DNA from: CBDBFH01 sp965204775 | GTDB taxonomy: Bacteria; Pseudomonadota; Alphaproteobacteria; JAPOUT01; G958296285 | NCBI GenBank assembly: GCA_965204775.1 | Contig: CBDBFH010000028.1 | Location: 248,001 to 312,000 of the forward strand | Length of the DNA: 64,000 bases | Direction of reading: 5' to 3' | In this document: one piece after another, positions 26,489 to 35,728 of the stretch | Layout of the letters: each line of letters begins with the position of its first letter | How positions within the stretch are numbered: position 1 is the first letter of the stretch | Notes under the pieces: model-generated | Told to the model about the DNA's origin: nothing | Seen by the model: the letters and a program-made list of their open reading frames with translations, nothing else | The model's database searches: none | Made by a program: the position numbers and the translations under genes

Positions 26489-27898
26489 TCAGCGCGGCAG
26501 TTCGGAATGTCCCATCAGGAATTGGTCGACGGAGCGCGCGGCCTGGCGGCCCTCGCGAATCGCCCAGACCACCAAAGACTGGCCGCGCCGCATATCCCCG
26601 GCGGCAAAAACCTTGTCCAGCGAGGTCTGGTAAGATTCGGTGTCCGCCGCAACATTGCCGCGCGCATCGCGCCCAACCCCCAGAGCGTCCAGCAATCCCG
26701 CATGAACCGGATGGACAAAGCCCATCGCCAGCAAAACCAGATCGGCTTTGAGCAAGAATTCGGAGCCGGCCATCTCCTTCATCCCGCCGTCCACCCGCAC
26801 CAGGCGCAAGGCCCGCACCGCGCCCTCGCCCTCGAAACCCCTGGTCATCACCGACCAGTCGCGCGCCGCCCCCTCCTCGTGGCTCGATGAGCTGCGCAAT
26901 TTGAGCGGCCAGTCCGGCCAGGTCAGCAATTTGTTCTCCTGCAACGGCGGCCTGGGCATGATCTCCAGCTGGGTCACCGACAGCGCCCCCTGGCGAAAGG
27001 ACGTGCCGATGCAGTCCGAACCGGTGTCGCCGCCGCCGATCACCACCACATGCCGCCCCTGCGCCGTGATCTCCTCCGCCGCGCCCAGAGGCTCGCCGGC
27101 GTTGCGCCGGTTTTGCTGAACCAGAAAATCCATCGCAAAATGAACGCCGTCCAGCGCGCGCCCGGCGATCGGCAGATCGCGCGGCGCTTCCGCCCCCCCG
27201 GCGAGGACCAGCGCATCATGCTCTTTGAGAATCCGCCCGGCGTCCGCCCCGACATGAATCCCGCAATGAAAGACCACCCCCTCGGCCTCCATCTGGGCGA
27301 TGCGCCGGTCGATCAGATGCTTCTCCATCTTGAAGTCGGGAATCCCGTAGCGCAAAAGCCCGCCCGGCTGCGCGTATTTCTCAAAGACATGCGCCGCATG
27401 GCCCGCCCGCGCCAATTGCTGCGCACAGGCCAGACCCGCCGGGCCGGAGCCGATCACCGCCACCTTGCGGCCTGTGCGCCGCTCCGGCGCCTGCGGCGCA
27501 ACCCAGCCCGCGTCCCAGCCCCGGTCGATGATCGCGCATTCAATGGTCTTGATCGTGACCGGCTGATCCTCCAGATTGAGCGTGCAGGCCGCCTCGCAGG
27601 GCGCCGGACAGATGCGCCCGGTGAATTCGGGGAAATTATTGGTCGAATGCAAATCGGCCAGCGCCTGCCGCCATTCGCCCCGGTAGACCAGATCGTTCCA
27701 GTCCGGAATCTGGTTGTTGACCGGACAGCCGGTATGACAATAGGGAATGCCGCAATCCATGCAGCGCGCCGCCTGATCGCGGGTGCTTTCTGCGCTCAGC
27801 GGAATCACGAATTCGCGGTAATTGCGCAACCGGTCGCCGGCGGGCAGATTCTTGCGCTCGCGCCGGTCGATTTCCAGAAAGCCGGTGATTTTGCCCAT
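26489..27898 (-). CDS. gltD: Glutamate synthase small subunit
   Basis: 469-residue NADPH-dependent beta subunit. The N-terminal cysteine motifs CMDCGIPYCHTGCPVNN and CPAPCEAACTLN bind two 4Fe-4S clusters. VAVIGSGPAGLACAQQL is the FAD fold and HVVVIGGGDTGSDCIG the NADPH fold. It feeds electrons to GltB for glutamate formation from glutamine and 2-oxoglutarate. The ATG at 27898 (MGKITGFLEIDR) matches the usual N-terminus; the open frame upstream is the intergenic space to the membrane-protein gene. Confidence 0.95.
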   Translation of the reverse strand: MGKITGFLEIDRRERKNLPAGDRLRNYREFVIPLSAESTRDQAARCMDCGIPYCHTGCPVNNQIPDWNDLVYRGEWRQALADLHSTNNFPEFTGRICPAPCEAACTLNLEDQPVTIKTIECAIIDRGWDAGWVAPQAPERRTGRKVAVIGSGPAGLACAQQLARAGHAAHVFEKYAQPGGLLRYGIPDFKMEKHLIDRRIAQMEAEGVVFHCGIHVGADAGRILKEHDALVLAGGAEAPRDLPIAGRALDGVHFAMDFLVQQNRRNAGEPLGAAEEITAQGRHVVVIGGGDTGSDCIGTSFRQGALSVTQLEIMPRPPLQENKLLTWPDWPLKLRSSSSHEEGAARDWSVMTRGFEGEGAVRALRLVRVDGGMKEMAGSEFLLKADLVLLAMGFVHPVHAGLLDALGVGRDARGNVAADTESYQTSLDKVFAAGDMRRGQSLVVWAIREGRQAARSVDQFLMGHSELPR

Positions 27899-27911
27899 GC
27901 GCCGCGCCCCG

Positions 27912-28640
27912 TTACATCCGCTGCGGGTCCGGCGCCCGCCCGCCTGTCCGGCGCGAACCGGCGCGCGCAAGCCGACGCCAGAAGAGCACGCTTTGCAAAA
28001 TGAAAATCTGCGCGGTCAACTCGCCCACCTCCTCCACCGCCAGCGGGACAAGCGAGGAGCCGGAGAACAGCTGGCCGCCCAGCGCCTCTGCAAGTTTGGC
28101 GGCGGCCAGAAGCAGCAGGCCCGCGCACAGCGCGCGGGCATAAATCTCCCCGGCGCGCAGATCGCGCCAGAAGCGCGGCGCCTGCCGCCAGACAAACAGG
28201 CCCAAGACCCACAGGCAGGCGGCGGCAATGACGGCGGCGGTGATCTTTTCGGAGAGGGGGAAGGCCGGGTCGGCGTAGTCGCCCAACTGGAAAAGATTAA
28301 GCGCGAAGAGTCGCTCGTGAAAATCCAGGTCGCTTTCCCGATGGGCGAAACCCAGCAAAATCAGTGCGGCCAGCCACCGCCCCGCCCCGCCCCGCCATCC
28401 ATGCAGCACCATGCCTGCCGCCAGCAGAGGCAAAAGGGCGGAAGGCAATTCGACCGCGCCGTGCTCGGCCAGCAAAGCCCGGCTGACCGCCGGGGGCAGA
28501 ACGGCCAGAGCCGCAATCGCCAGCCCCGCTCCGGCCAGAATCAACACGGCTGCCGGCACGGGCCAGGTCCGGCCCGGCGCATGGACTTCATGGGCCTCAT
28601 GGGCCTCAGGGGCATTATGGGCTTGCCGGGCCAGGTTCAT
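27912..28640 (-). CDS. Membrane protein between gltB and gltD, unknown function
   Basis: 242-residue protein with about six predicted membrane helices (the first near residues 28-48). A short His-rich cytoplasmic or periplasmic N-terminus, HNAPEAHEAHEVH (residues 8-20), arises from near-perfect 9-bp repeats. Between helices HRESDLDFHERLF stands out as a conserved-looking polar loop. Its ATG overlaps the gltB stop by 4 bp, and gltD starts 14 bp after it, so it is made with the two glutamate synthase subunits. I recognise no family; a role tied to glutamate synthase is only suggested by position. Confidence 0.7.
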   Translation of the reverse strand: MNLARQAHNAPEAHEAHEVHAPGRTWPVPAAVLILAGAGLAIAALAVLPPAVSRALLAEHGAVELPSALLPLLAAGMVLHGWRGGAGRWLAALILLGFAHRESDLDFHERLFALNLFQLGDYADPAFPLSEKITAAVIAAACLWVLGLFVWRQAPRFWRDLRAGEIYARALCAGLLLLAAAKLAEALGGQLFSGSSLVPLAVEEVGELTAQIFILQSVLFWRRLARAGSRRTGGRAPDPQRM

Positions 28641-31600
28641 GAAACTGCACGCAGGCGCGGCGGCGCGGCGGCGGGCGCGCGGTTACGCTCCAAAAGTGCG
28701 CGGCGGTAATCGACCGGCATCACCTTGACAAATTTGGGGAGCGCCGCGTCCCAGTCGGCCAGCAGCTCCCGGGCTCTGGCGGAGCCGGTATAGCGGGCAT
28801 GATCTTCAATCAGTTCGCGCAGGCGGCGGGCGTCGAAGCGGGTCATGTCGGATCGAATGTCGACCAGGCCATGCGCCTCCAGATCGCCCTCCTGATGGCG
28901 GTGGCGCTGCATGGTCTCCTCCTCGGCCTCGACCGGCTCCAGCGCGACCATCGCCAGATTGCAGCGCCGGGCGAAATCGCCGTCCTCGTCCAGCACATAG
29001 GCGATTCCGCCCGACATTCCGGCGGCGAAATTGCGGCCCGTCCGCCCCAGCACCGCCACCACCCCGCCGGTCATGTATTCGCAGCCATGATCGCCCAGCC
29101 CCTCGACGACCGCCACCGCCCCCGAATTGCGCACCGCAAAGCGCTCCCCGGCCACCCCGCAGACATAGCACGCGCCCGACGTCGCCCCATAGAGCACGGT
29201 GTTGCCGACAATGATGCTCTGATGGGGCGTGACCCCCGACTCTTCGGGCGGGCGGACGATGATCCGGCCTCCCGACAAACCCTTGCCGACATAGTCATTG
29301 GCCTCGCCGATCAGTTCCAGCACGACTCCGCGGGCGAGAAAGGCGCCAAAACTTTGCCCCGCCGCGCCGGTCAGGCGGATCCGGATCAGCCCGGCGGGCA
29401 GGCCGGCATCGCCGTGGGCGCGGGCGATCTGATGGGAGAGCATCGTCCCCGCCGCCCGGTCGGTGTTGCGAATGCGCGCGGCGATCCGCACCGGCTTGCC
29501 GCCGTCCAGCGCCGGGCGGCTGCGCGCGATCAGCCGACGGTCCAGAACATCGTCAATCGGATGTTTTTGCGCCTGGCACTGATGGACCGGCGTTTCCGGG
29601 CCGGCTTCGGGCATCGCCAGAATGCGGCGCAAATCGATCCCGCGCGCTTTCCACTGGGCGCGGGCCTCTTCCTGATCCAGAATCCCGGCGCGCCCGATCA
29701 GTTCCGCAAAGCGCCGAATGCCCAGCCCGGCCATGATCGCGCGGGCTTCTTCGGCGACGAAGAAGAAATACGTGATCACATCCTCCGGCGTTCCCCGGAA
29801 GCGGCGGCGCAAAACCGGGTCCTGCGTCGCAATCCCGACCGGACAGGTGTTCAAATGACATTTGCGCATCATCAAACAGCCCGCCGCAATCAGGGGCGCG
29901 GTGGAAAAGCCGAATTCATCCGCCCCCAGCGCCGCCCCGATCACCACATCGCGCCCGGTGCGCAAGCCTCCGTCGACCTGCACCGCGATCCGCCCGCGCA
30001 GATCGTTCAAGACCAGAGTCTGCTGGGTTTCGGCCAGGCCGATCTCCCACGGGCTGCCGGCATGGCGAATCGAGGTCAGCGGACTGGCCCCGGTCCCCCC
30101 CTCAAAGCCGGCGATGGTTACATGATCGGCCCGCGCCTTGGCCACTCCCGCCGCCACCGTTCCCACCCCGACCTCGGAGACCAGTTTGACGCTGATCAGG
30201 GCCTGGGGATTGGCGTTTTTGAGGTCGAAAATCAGCTGGGCCAGATCCTCAATCGAATAAATGTCGTGATGGGGGGGCGGAGAAATCAGCCCGACCCCCG
30301 GGGTCGAGTAGCGCACCTTGGCGATCACCGGATCGACCTTGTGTCCGGGCAGCTGGCCGCCTTCGCCGGGCTTGGCTCCTTGCGCCATTTTGATCTGAAT
30401 CATGTCGGCATTGGACAGATATTCGGCGGTCACCCCGAAGCGCCCCGAGGCGACCTGCTTGATCGCCGAGCGCATGGAATCGCCATTGGGCAGAGGCCGA
30501 TAGCGGTCGGACTCCTCGCCGCCCTCGCCGGTGTTCGACTTGCCGCCGATTCGATTCATCGCCATCGCCAGCGTGGTGTGCGCCTCGCGGCTGATCGAGC
30601 CGAAGGACATCGCTCCGGTCGAAAAGCGCTTGACGATCTCGGCGGCCGGCTCGACCGCGTCGAGATCAAGCGGCGCGCGCCCCAGCTCCTCCGCCTGGCG
30701 CAGGCGAAACAGGCCGCGCAGGGTCATCCGCTGCGCATTTTGGGCGTTGGCCCGGCGGGCGAATTCCTCATAGGTCGGCGCATCGCGCCCGCGCACGGCA
30801 TGCTGCAGGTCGCGCACGGTCTGCGGCGACCAGACATGGGCCTCGCCGCGCACCCGCCAGGCATAGTCGCCGCCAGCCTCCAGACTGGCGCGCAAAACCG
30901 GCGAATCGCCGAAGGCGGCGCGGTGGCGGTCGAAACTCTCCCGGGCGATATCCTCCAGCTCCACCCCCTCGACCCGGGTTGCGGTGCCGGTGAAATATTC
31001 ATCGACGCAGGCCTGCGCCAGCCCCACCGCATCGAAAATCTGCGCGCCGCAATAGGACTGATAGGTCGAAATCCCCATTTTCGACATCACCTTAAGCAGG
31101 CCCTTGTTGAGCGCCTTGATGTAGCGCTGCCCGGCTTCTTGCGGGCAGGTGCCGCGCGCTTCGGCCAGCCGGGCGACGGTCTCGAAGGCCAGATGGGGAT
31201 TGACCGCCTCCGCGCCATAGCCGGCCAGGCAGCAGATATGATGGACCTCGCGCGCTTCGCCGGTCTCCACCACCAGACCGACGGAACTGCGCACCTCCCT
31301 GCGAATCAGATGATGGTGAACCGCCGAGACCGCCAGCAGCGCCGGAATGGCGACCCGCGCCTCATTCATCATCCGGTCGGAGAGAATGATGATGTTGCAG
31401 CCCTTGCGCACCGCCTGCGCCGCCCGCTCGCGCAGGCGGGCGATCATCCGGCGCATGGCCCCGGCCCCGCGCCGGGTGGAATAGGTGATGTCCAGCGTCG
31501 TGCTGCGGAAGGGGGTGTCGGCGCTCTGGCCCAGCAGGCGAATCTTGTCCAGATCGGCGTTGCGCAGGATCGGCTGGCGCACTTCCAGGCGCTTGCGGCG

Positions 31601-33298
31601 GGCGGCGCCTTCGGCGTCGAACAGATTGGGGCGCGGCCCGATGATCGAGACCAGCGACATCACCAGCTCTTCGCGAATCGGATCAATCGGGGGATTGGTC
31701 ACTTGCGCGAAATTCTGCTTGAAATAGGTGTAGAGCAGTTTGGGCTTGCGCGACAAAACCGAGAGCGGCGTGTCATGGCCCATCGAGCCGACCGCCTCCT
31801 GCCCGGTCTGGGCCATCGGCTCGAGGAGGAATTTCAAGTCCTCCTGGGTGTAGCCGAAGGCCTGCTGGCGCTCAAGCAGGGGGAGGGCCGGGGCGGCATT
31901 GCCGGCGGCGGCTTCGGGCAGGTCTTCCAGAAAAATCTGGGCGCGCTTGAGCCAGGCGCCATAAGGATGGGCGGCGGCCAGCTGCGCCTTGATCTCGCCG
32001 TCGTCGACGATCCGGCCCTCCTCCAGATCGATCAGCAGCATCCGGCCCGGCTGCAAACGCCATTTTTTGACGATCCGGCGCTCGTCGACCGGCAGGACTC
32101 CGGCCTCCGAGGCCATGATGATTCGCCCGTCATCGGTGATCAGATAGCGCGCCGGGCGCAGGCCGTTGCGGTCAAGCGTCGCGCCGATCTGCCGCCCGTC
32201 GGTGAAGGCGACCGCCGCCGGGCCGTCCCACGGCTCCATCAAGGCGGCGTAATATTCATAAAAGGCGCGGCGGCGCGCATCCATCAGCGGATTGTCGGCC
32301 CAGGCCTCCGGGATCATCAGCATCATGGCATGGGCCAGCCCGTAGCCCCCCCGGAGCAGAAGTTCCAGCGCATTGTCGAAACTGGCCGAATCCGACTGGC
32401 CCTCGGCGATCACCGGCCAGATTTTTTTCAGATCCGCGCCCAGCCGGTTGGAGCGCAGCTGGCCGCCGCGCGCGCGCATCCAGTTCAGATTGCCGCGCAG
32501 CGTGTTGATTTCGCCATTGTGGCAGATCATCCGGTAGGGATGGGCCAGACGCCAGGAGGGAAAGGTGTTGGTCGAAAACCGCTGATGAACCAGCGCCAGC
32601 GCGCTTTGGGTGTCGGGATCGGCCAGATCGCGATAGTAGGAGGAGAGATTCGGCCCCAGCAGCATGCCCTTATAGACCAGGGTGCGCGCCGAGAGCGAGG
32701 CGGCGTAGAACGCCTCGCGCCCCGGCGCGCCGCTCTCCGCGACGGCGCGCTCGATTCGCCGGCGGATGACAAAGAGTTTGCGCTCAAAGGAATCGGCGTC
32801 GGGGCAGGCGCGCCCGCGCCCGACCACCATCTGCCGGTGGCGCGGCTCGCCCGCCCGCACGCTCTCGCCCAGGCAGCGATTGTCGACCGGAACATCGCGC
32901 CAGAACAAAATCTGCTGGCCTTCCTGCTTGACGATTTTGGCGCAGATCGCCTCAATCCGGCGCGCGGCGCGCGCCGTCCGGGGCAAGAAAAGATGCCCGG
33001 CGGCATACGCGCCGGGTTCGGGCAGGGCGATGGCGTGTTTGTTGGCCTCGCGCCGCAAGAGGCGGTCGGGGGTCTGGATCAAAATTCCGGCGCCGTCCCC
33101 GGCCAGCGGATCGGCCCCGACCGCGCCCCGGTGCTCTAGATTGCAGAGAATCTTCAGCCCGTCGGCGATGATCTGATGACTTTTGGCATTGGAGATCGTC
33201 GCGACAAAGCCGATCCCGCAGCCGTCATGTTCGCGTGACGGGTCATAAAGCCCCGCCGGCGGCGGCCCTGCCCTGCCCGATCGTCTGCCTCTTCTCAC
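28637..33298 (-). CDS. gltB: Glutamate synthase large subunit
   Basis: 1553-residue alpha subunit. After a short propeptide, Cys27 in EHDGCGIGF is the N-terminal nucleophile of the glutaminase domain. The central and FMN-binding domains follow (GEGGEESDRY, KLVSEVGVGTVAAGVAKA, GFEGGTGASPLTS). The 3Fe-4S cluster motif is CLMMRKCHLNTCPVG. The C-terminal GXGXG-rich beta-helix (GGRIIVRPPEES, GATSGACYVCG, MTGGVVAVLG) completes the protein. Starts at GTG 33298; a same-strand open frame extends further but lacks homology to the family. First gene of gltB-membrane protein-gltD-mrr-AKR. Confidence 0.96.
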   Translation of the reverse strand: MRRGRRSGRAGPPPAGLYDPSREHDGCGIGFVATISNAKSHQIIADGLKILCNLEHRGAVGADPLAGDGAGILIQTPDRLLRREANKHAIALPEPGAYAAGHLFLPRTARAARRIEAICAKIVKQEGQQILFWRDVPVDNRCLGESVRAGEPRHRQMVVGRGRACPDADSFERKLFVIRRRIERAVAESGAPGREAFYAASLSARTLVYKGMLLGPNLSSYYRDLADPDTQSALALVHQRFSTNTFPSWRLAHPYRMICHNGEINTLRGNLNWMRARGGQLRSNRLGADLKKIWPVIAEGQSDSASFDNALELLLRGGYGLAHAMMLMIPEAWADNPLMDARRRAFYEYYAALMEPWDGPAAVAFTDGRQIGATLDRNGLRPARYLITDDGRIIMASEAGVLPVDERRIVKKWRLQPGRMLLIDLEEGRIVDDGEIKAQLAAAHPYGAWLKRAQIFLEDLPEAAAGNAAPALPLLERQQAFGYTQEDLKFLLEPMAQTGQEAVGSMGHDTPLSVLSRKPKLLYTYFKQNFAQVTNPPIDPIREELVMSLVSIIGPRPNLFDAEGAARRKRLEVRQPILRNADLDKIRLLGQSADTPFRSTTLDITYSTRRGAGAMRRMIARLRERAAQAVRKGCNIIILSDRMMNEARVAIPALLAVSAVHHHLIRREVRSSVGLVVETGEAREVHHICCLAGYGAEAVNPHLAFETVARLAEARGTCPQEAGQRYIKALNKGLLKVMSKMGISTYQSYCGAQIFDAVGLAQACVDEYFTGTATRVEGVELEDIARESFDRHRAAFGDSPVLRASLEAGGDYAWRVRGEAHVWSPQTVRDLQHAVRGRDAPTYEEFARRANAQNAQRMTLRGLFRLRQAEELGRAPLDLDAVEPAAEIVKRFSTGAMSFGSISREAHTTLAMAMNRIGGKSNTGEGGEESDRYRPLPNGDSMRSAIKQVASGRFGVTAEYLSNADMIQIKMAQGAKPGEGGQLPGHKVDPVIAKVRYSTPGVGLISPPPHHDIYSIEDLAQLIFDLKNANPQALISVKLVSEVGVGTVAAGVAKARADHVTIAGFEGGTGASPLTSIRHAGSPWEIGLAETQQTLVLNDLRGRIAVQVDGGLRTGRDVVIGAALGADEFGFSTAPLIAAGCLMMRKCHLNTCPVGIATQDPVLRRRFRGTPEDVITYFFFVAEEARAIMAGLGIRRFAELIGRAGILDQEEARAQWKARGIDLRRILAMPEAGPETPVHQCQAQKHPIDDVLDRRLIARSRPALDGGKPVRIAARIRNTDRAAGTMLSHQIARAHGDAGLPAGLIRIRLTGAAGQSFGAFLARGVVLELIGEANDYVGKGLSGGRIIVRPPEESGVTPHQSIIVGNTVLYGATSGACYVCGVAGERFAVRNSGAVAVVEGLGDHGCEYMTGGVVAVLGRTGRNFAAGMSGGIAYVLDEDGDFARRCNLAMVALEPVEAEEETMQRHRHQEGDLEAHGLVDIRSDMTRFDARRLRELIEDHARYTGSARARELLADWDAALPKFVKVMPVDYRRALLERNRAPAAAPPRLRAVS

Positions 33299-33683
33299 GC
33301 CTCGTCTCCCGTCTGTCTGCCGCCCCGCCCCGGCCCCGCGCAGAAGCGCGGCGGCCTTGCCGTCTGGCCCATACGCTCCTCAAGGGATGAAAAGGCCGGG
33401 CTTGCCTTGCGCCCATGCCAAGACCGGCCCCGCGCCGGGCGCGGCCTTGCCCTTTTGCGTTCGGCCCGCAAGCCGCCGCGCTCGTTATGTTGCGCCCCGG
33501 CCCATCATGCCCCAAAAGCCGGCTTCGAGGCAAGACGGCGGGGGAACCCCGGCGCTGACCGCAAATTTTGGAGCCGGGGCGCGGCGATTGCAATTGGCCC
33601 GCCGCCTGCCTAGGATGACCCCCGCGTGGCGGGCTTGCCATTGCGCGGCGCGCAATTGTGACGATCATCTTTAGGAGGTTGAG
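33299..33683. other. 385-bp intergenic region between divergent gltB and the bufferin operon
   Basis: No credible gene: the open frames on either strand are GC-driven and lack family motifs. It should hold the promoters of gltB (leftwards) and bufA (rightwards). The only clear signal is the AGGAGGTTGAG Shine-Dalgarno just before the bufA ATG. A GC-rich inverted repeat lies near 33430-33452 but has no gene it would obviously terminate. Confidence 0.5.
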
Positions 33684-33992
33684 ATGAAATCCGGAAAGAA
33701 AATGATTTCGGTTCTTCTGGGGAGCGCAATGAGCGCCGCGGTTTTGGCGGCCTGCTCGGAGGGCGGCAATGAAGGCGTGGCGCAGGCGCAAGGCGAAATG
33801 GAGAAATGCTACGGCGTCTCCAAGACCGCGCAGAATGACTGCGCCGCCGGGCCGGGCACGACTTGCGCCGGCACTTCGACGGTCGACAATCAGGGCAATG
33901 CCTGGCTCTATCTGCCCAAGGGGACGTGCGAGAAGATCGCCACCGCCTATGGCGGCGGCAGCCTTGAGCCCCGGCGGCGCCCTCGCGGCTGA
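33684..33992 (+). CDS. bufA1: Bufferin-type metallophore precursor (DUF2282/BufA1 family) with a lipobox
   Basis: 102-residue precursor of a ribosomally made, copper-related metallophore (bufferin). The core has four cysteines: Cys42 in EKCYGVSK, Cys53 in NDCA, Cys61 in TTCAGTS and Cys82 in PKGTCEK, the DUF2282 pattern. The partner MNIO enzyme modifies such cysteines. The signal segment is unusual: after MKSGKK a hydrophobic run ends VLAAC at residues 20-24, a textbook lipobox, whereas relatives end in an ordinary AxA site. An AQA site at 33-35 could still serve signal peptidase I. A very strong AGGAGG ribosome site suggests high expression. Confidence 0.88.
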   Translation: MKSGKKMISVLLGSAMSAAVLAACSEGGNEGVAQAQGEMEKCYGVSKTAQNDCAAGPGTTCAGTSTVDNQGNAWLYLPKGTCEKIATAYGGGSLEPRRRPRG

Positions 33993-34040
33993 CCGGCGCG
34001 GGCGCGGGCTACGCCTGACCGGCGCGGGGCCGGGGGCAAG

Positions 34041-34955
34041 ATGACCGCTGTGGGCATGCAGATTCCGGCGCGGGCCGGCGTGGGGTTGCGCGCGCCGCAT
34101 TGCGCCGGGATGCGCCGCCAACGCCCGGCGGTCGGCTTTCTGGAAGTCCACCCGGAAAATTACATGGGGGCGGGCGGCCCCGCCCATGAGGCGCTGGAAG
34201 AGCTACGCACGTTTTATCCGCTCTCCTTTCACGGGGTCGGTCTGTCGCTGGCCTCCTGCGAAGCCCCCGACAAAGCCCATCTCGCTCGCCTGCGCGCCCT
34301 GATCGAGCGCTATCGCCCCGGCCTGGTCTCCGAACATCTGGCCTGGTGCGCCTTTGAGGGGCGCTTCTTCAACGACCTGCTGCCCTTGCCCCTGACCGAA
34401 GAGACGCTGGATCTGGCGGCGGCCAATATCCGGCAGGCGCAAGACGCCTTGGGCCGCCGGATTTTGATCGAGAATCCCTCTCTCTACGGCCTGCCCGCCG
34501 GATCGGTCATTCCCGAAACCGACTTTCTGGCCGAATTGGCGGCGCGCACCGCCTGCGGCCTGCTGCTTGACGTAAACAATGTCGCGGTCACCTCGGCCAA
34601 TCTGGCGGGCGACCCTTTCGCCTATATCGCGGCGGTTCCGGCAGAGGCGGTCGGAGAGATTCATCTGGCCGGCCATACGGTCGAGGAGCGCGGCGCGGGC
34701 CGCCTGCGCATCGACGATCACGCGCACCCCGCCCCGCCGGAAGTGATTGAACTCACCCGCGCCTTTCTTGCGCGCGCCGGACCGCGCCCGGTCCTCTTCG
34801 AGTGGGACAGCGATCTGCCTCCTCTTGCGGCGCTGGTCGATCAGGCCCGGATCGCCCAGACTCTGCTGGACGAAGCCGGTTCCGTCTCCAAAACCCCGCC
34901 CGGCTCTTTATGTCTGCCTTGCGTGACTTCCAGGCCCGCTTCGCCCGCGCCGTGA
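34041..34955 (+). CDS. bufB: DUF692 multinuclear non-heme iron oxidative enzyme (BufB)
   Basis: 304-residue TIM-barrel enzyme of the MNIO (DUF692) family, which oxidatively modifies cysteines in precursor peptides. The iron ligands are spread over recognisable motifs: EVHPENYM, SFHGVGLSL, SEHLAW, LIENPSLYG, LDVNNVAV, EIHLAGHT, IDDHAHP and FEWDSDLP. Sits 48 bp behind the precursor gene and its end overlaps bufC by 46 bp. ATG at 34041; a GTG-started frame is not needed to cover the fold. Confidence 0.92.
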   Translation: MTAVGMQIPARAGVGLRAPHCAGMRRQRPAVGFLEVHPENYMGAGGPAHEALEELRTFYPLSFHGVGLSLASCEAPDKAHLARLRALIERYRPGLVSEHLAWCAFEGRFFNDLLPLPLTEETLDLAAANIRQAQDALGRRILIENPSLYGLPAGSVIPETDFLAELAARTACGLLLDVNNVAVTSANLAGDPFAYIAAVPAEAVGEIHLAGHTVEERGAGRLRIDDHAHPAPPEVIELTRAFLARAGPRPVLFEWDSDLPPLAALVDQARIAQTLLDEAGSVSKTPPGSLCLPCVTSRPASPAP

Positions 34956-35728
34956 CCGCGCCCGCGCCGCCGGGGGGAGCCGCCCCGCTTGGGGTTGCCG
35001 CGCTTTTCTCCGGCGCGCCGGCGCGCGCCGAAGCCGCGCTCGCCGTCTATCGCAACAATTATTTTCACGGCTTTACCCGCGCCCTGCATGACGCCTATCC
35101 GGTCGCCGCGCAGCTGGTCGGCGAGGATTTTTTCCGCGCCGCCGCGCGCGCCTTTCTGCTGGCCCATCCACCCCGGGAGCGCTGGCTGACGACCTTCGGC
35201 GCGGGCTTCGCCGGCTTCCTCGAAGATTTCGCCCCGGCGGCCCGCCTGCCCTATCTTGCCGATCTCGCCCGCCTGGAATATGCCCGCCTGTGCGCCCTCC
35301 ACGCCGCCGATGCCGCGCCGCTTGATCCGCATGTCTTGCGCAGTTTGGCCCCCGCCGATTTCGCCGCGCTTCGCCTGCCCCTCCACCCTTCCGCCCGCCT
35401 GCTGGATCTGAACTGGCCCGCCGATCAAATCTGGCAGGCCCATCAGCCGCCCGCCACGCCCGACAATCTGCAGGTCGCGCCGACCCGCCTCAATATTCTG
35501 GTTGTGCGCCCCCGGCGCGCCGTCGTCATGCAGCGTCTTGCTCCGCCGCTCGCCGCGCTCGCCGCCGCCGCCGCAAGAGGCGCAACATTGGGCGAGGCCG
35601 CCGGCAGTGTGCTGGAGGCCGGCACGGCCTGCGACCTGACCAGCGTAATGCGCCAGGCGCTCGCCCTTCAAATCTTCGCCGACCCCGGCGTTCCGTCACA
35701 CACGAAGCCCAAGGAGTCAAAGCCATGA
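34910..35728 (+). CDS. bufC: BufC/HvfC-type partner protein (DUF2063 DNA-binding-like domain)
   Basis: 272-residue protein with the N-terminal DUF2063 domain (FQARFARAV near residue 6, then ALAVYRNNYFHGFTRALHDAYP and FFRAAARAFLLAHPPR). In bufferin and related MNIO loci this partner delivers the precursor peptide to the DUF692 enzyme. The ATG at 34910 (MSALRDFQ) fits homologues and lies within the end of bufB, suggesting coupled translation. The last codons overlap the DoxX start (ATGA). Confidence 0.87.
   Translation: MSALRDFQARFARAVTAPAPPGGAAPLGVAALFSGAPARAEAALAVYRNNYFHGFTRALHDAYPVAAQLVGEDFFRAAARAFLLAHPPRERWLTTFGAGFAGFLEDFAPAARLPYLADLARLEYARLCALHAADAAPLDPHVLRSLAPADFAALRLPLHPSARLLDLNWPADQIWQAHQPPATPDNLQVAPTRLNILVVRPRRAVVMQRLAPPLAALAAAAARGATLGEAAGSVLEAGTACDLTSVMRQALALQIFADPGVPSHTKPKESKP

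Noticed and set aside
28799..33139. 1446-codon open frame on the plus strand
   Set aside because: Exactly antisense to gltB, Arg/Gln/His-rich with no family motifs; a GC-skew shadow of the real gene.
33357..33674. 105-codon open frame before bufA
   Set aside because: Low-complexity composition, no ribosome site or family motif; it overlaps the expected promoter region.
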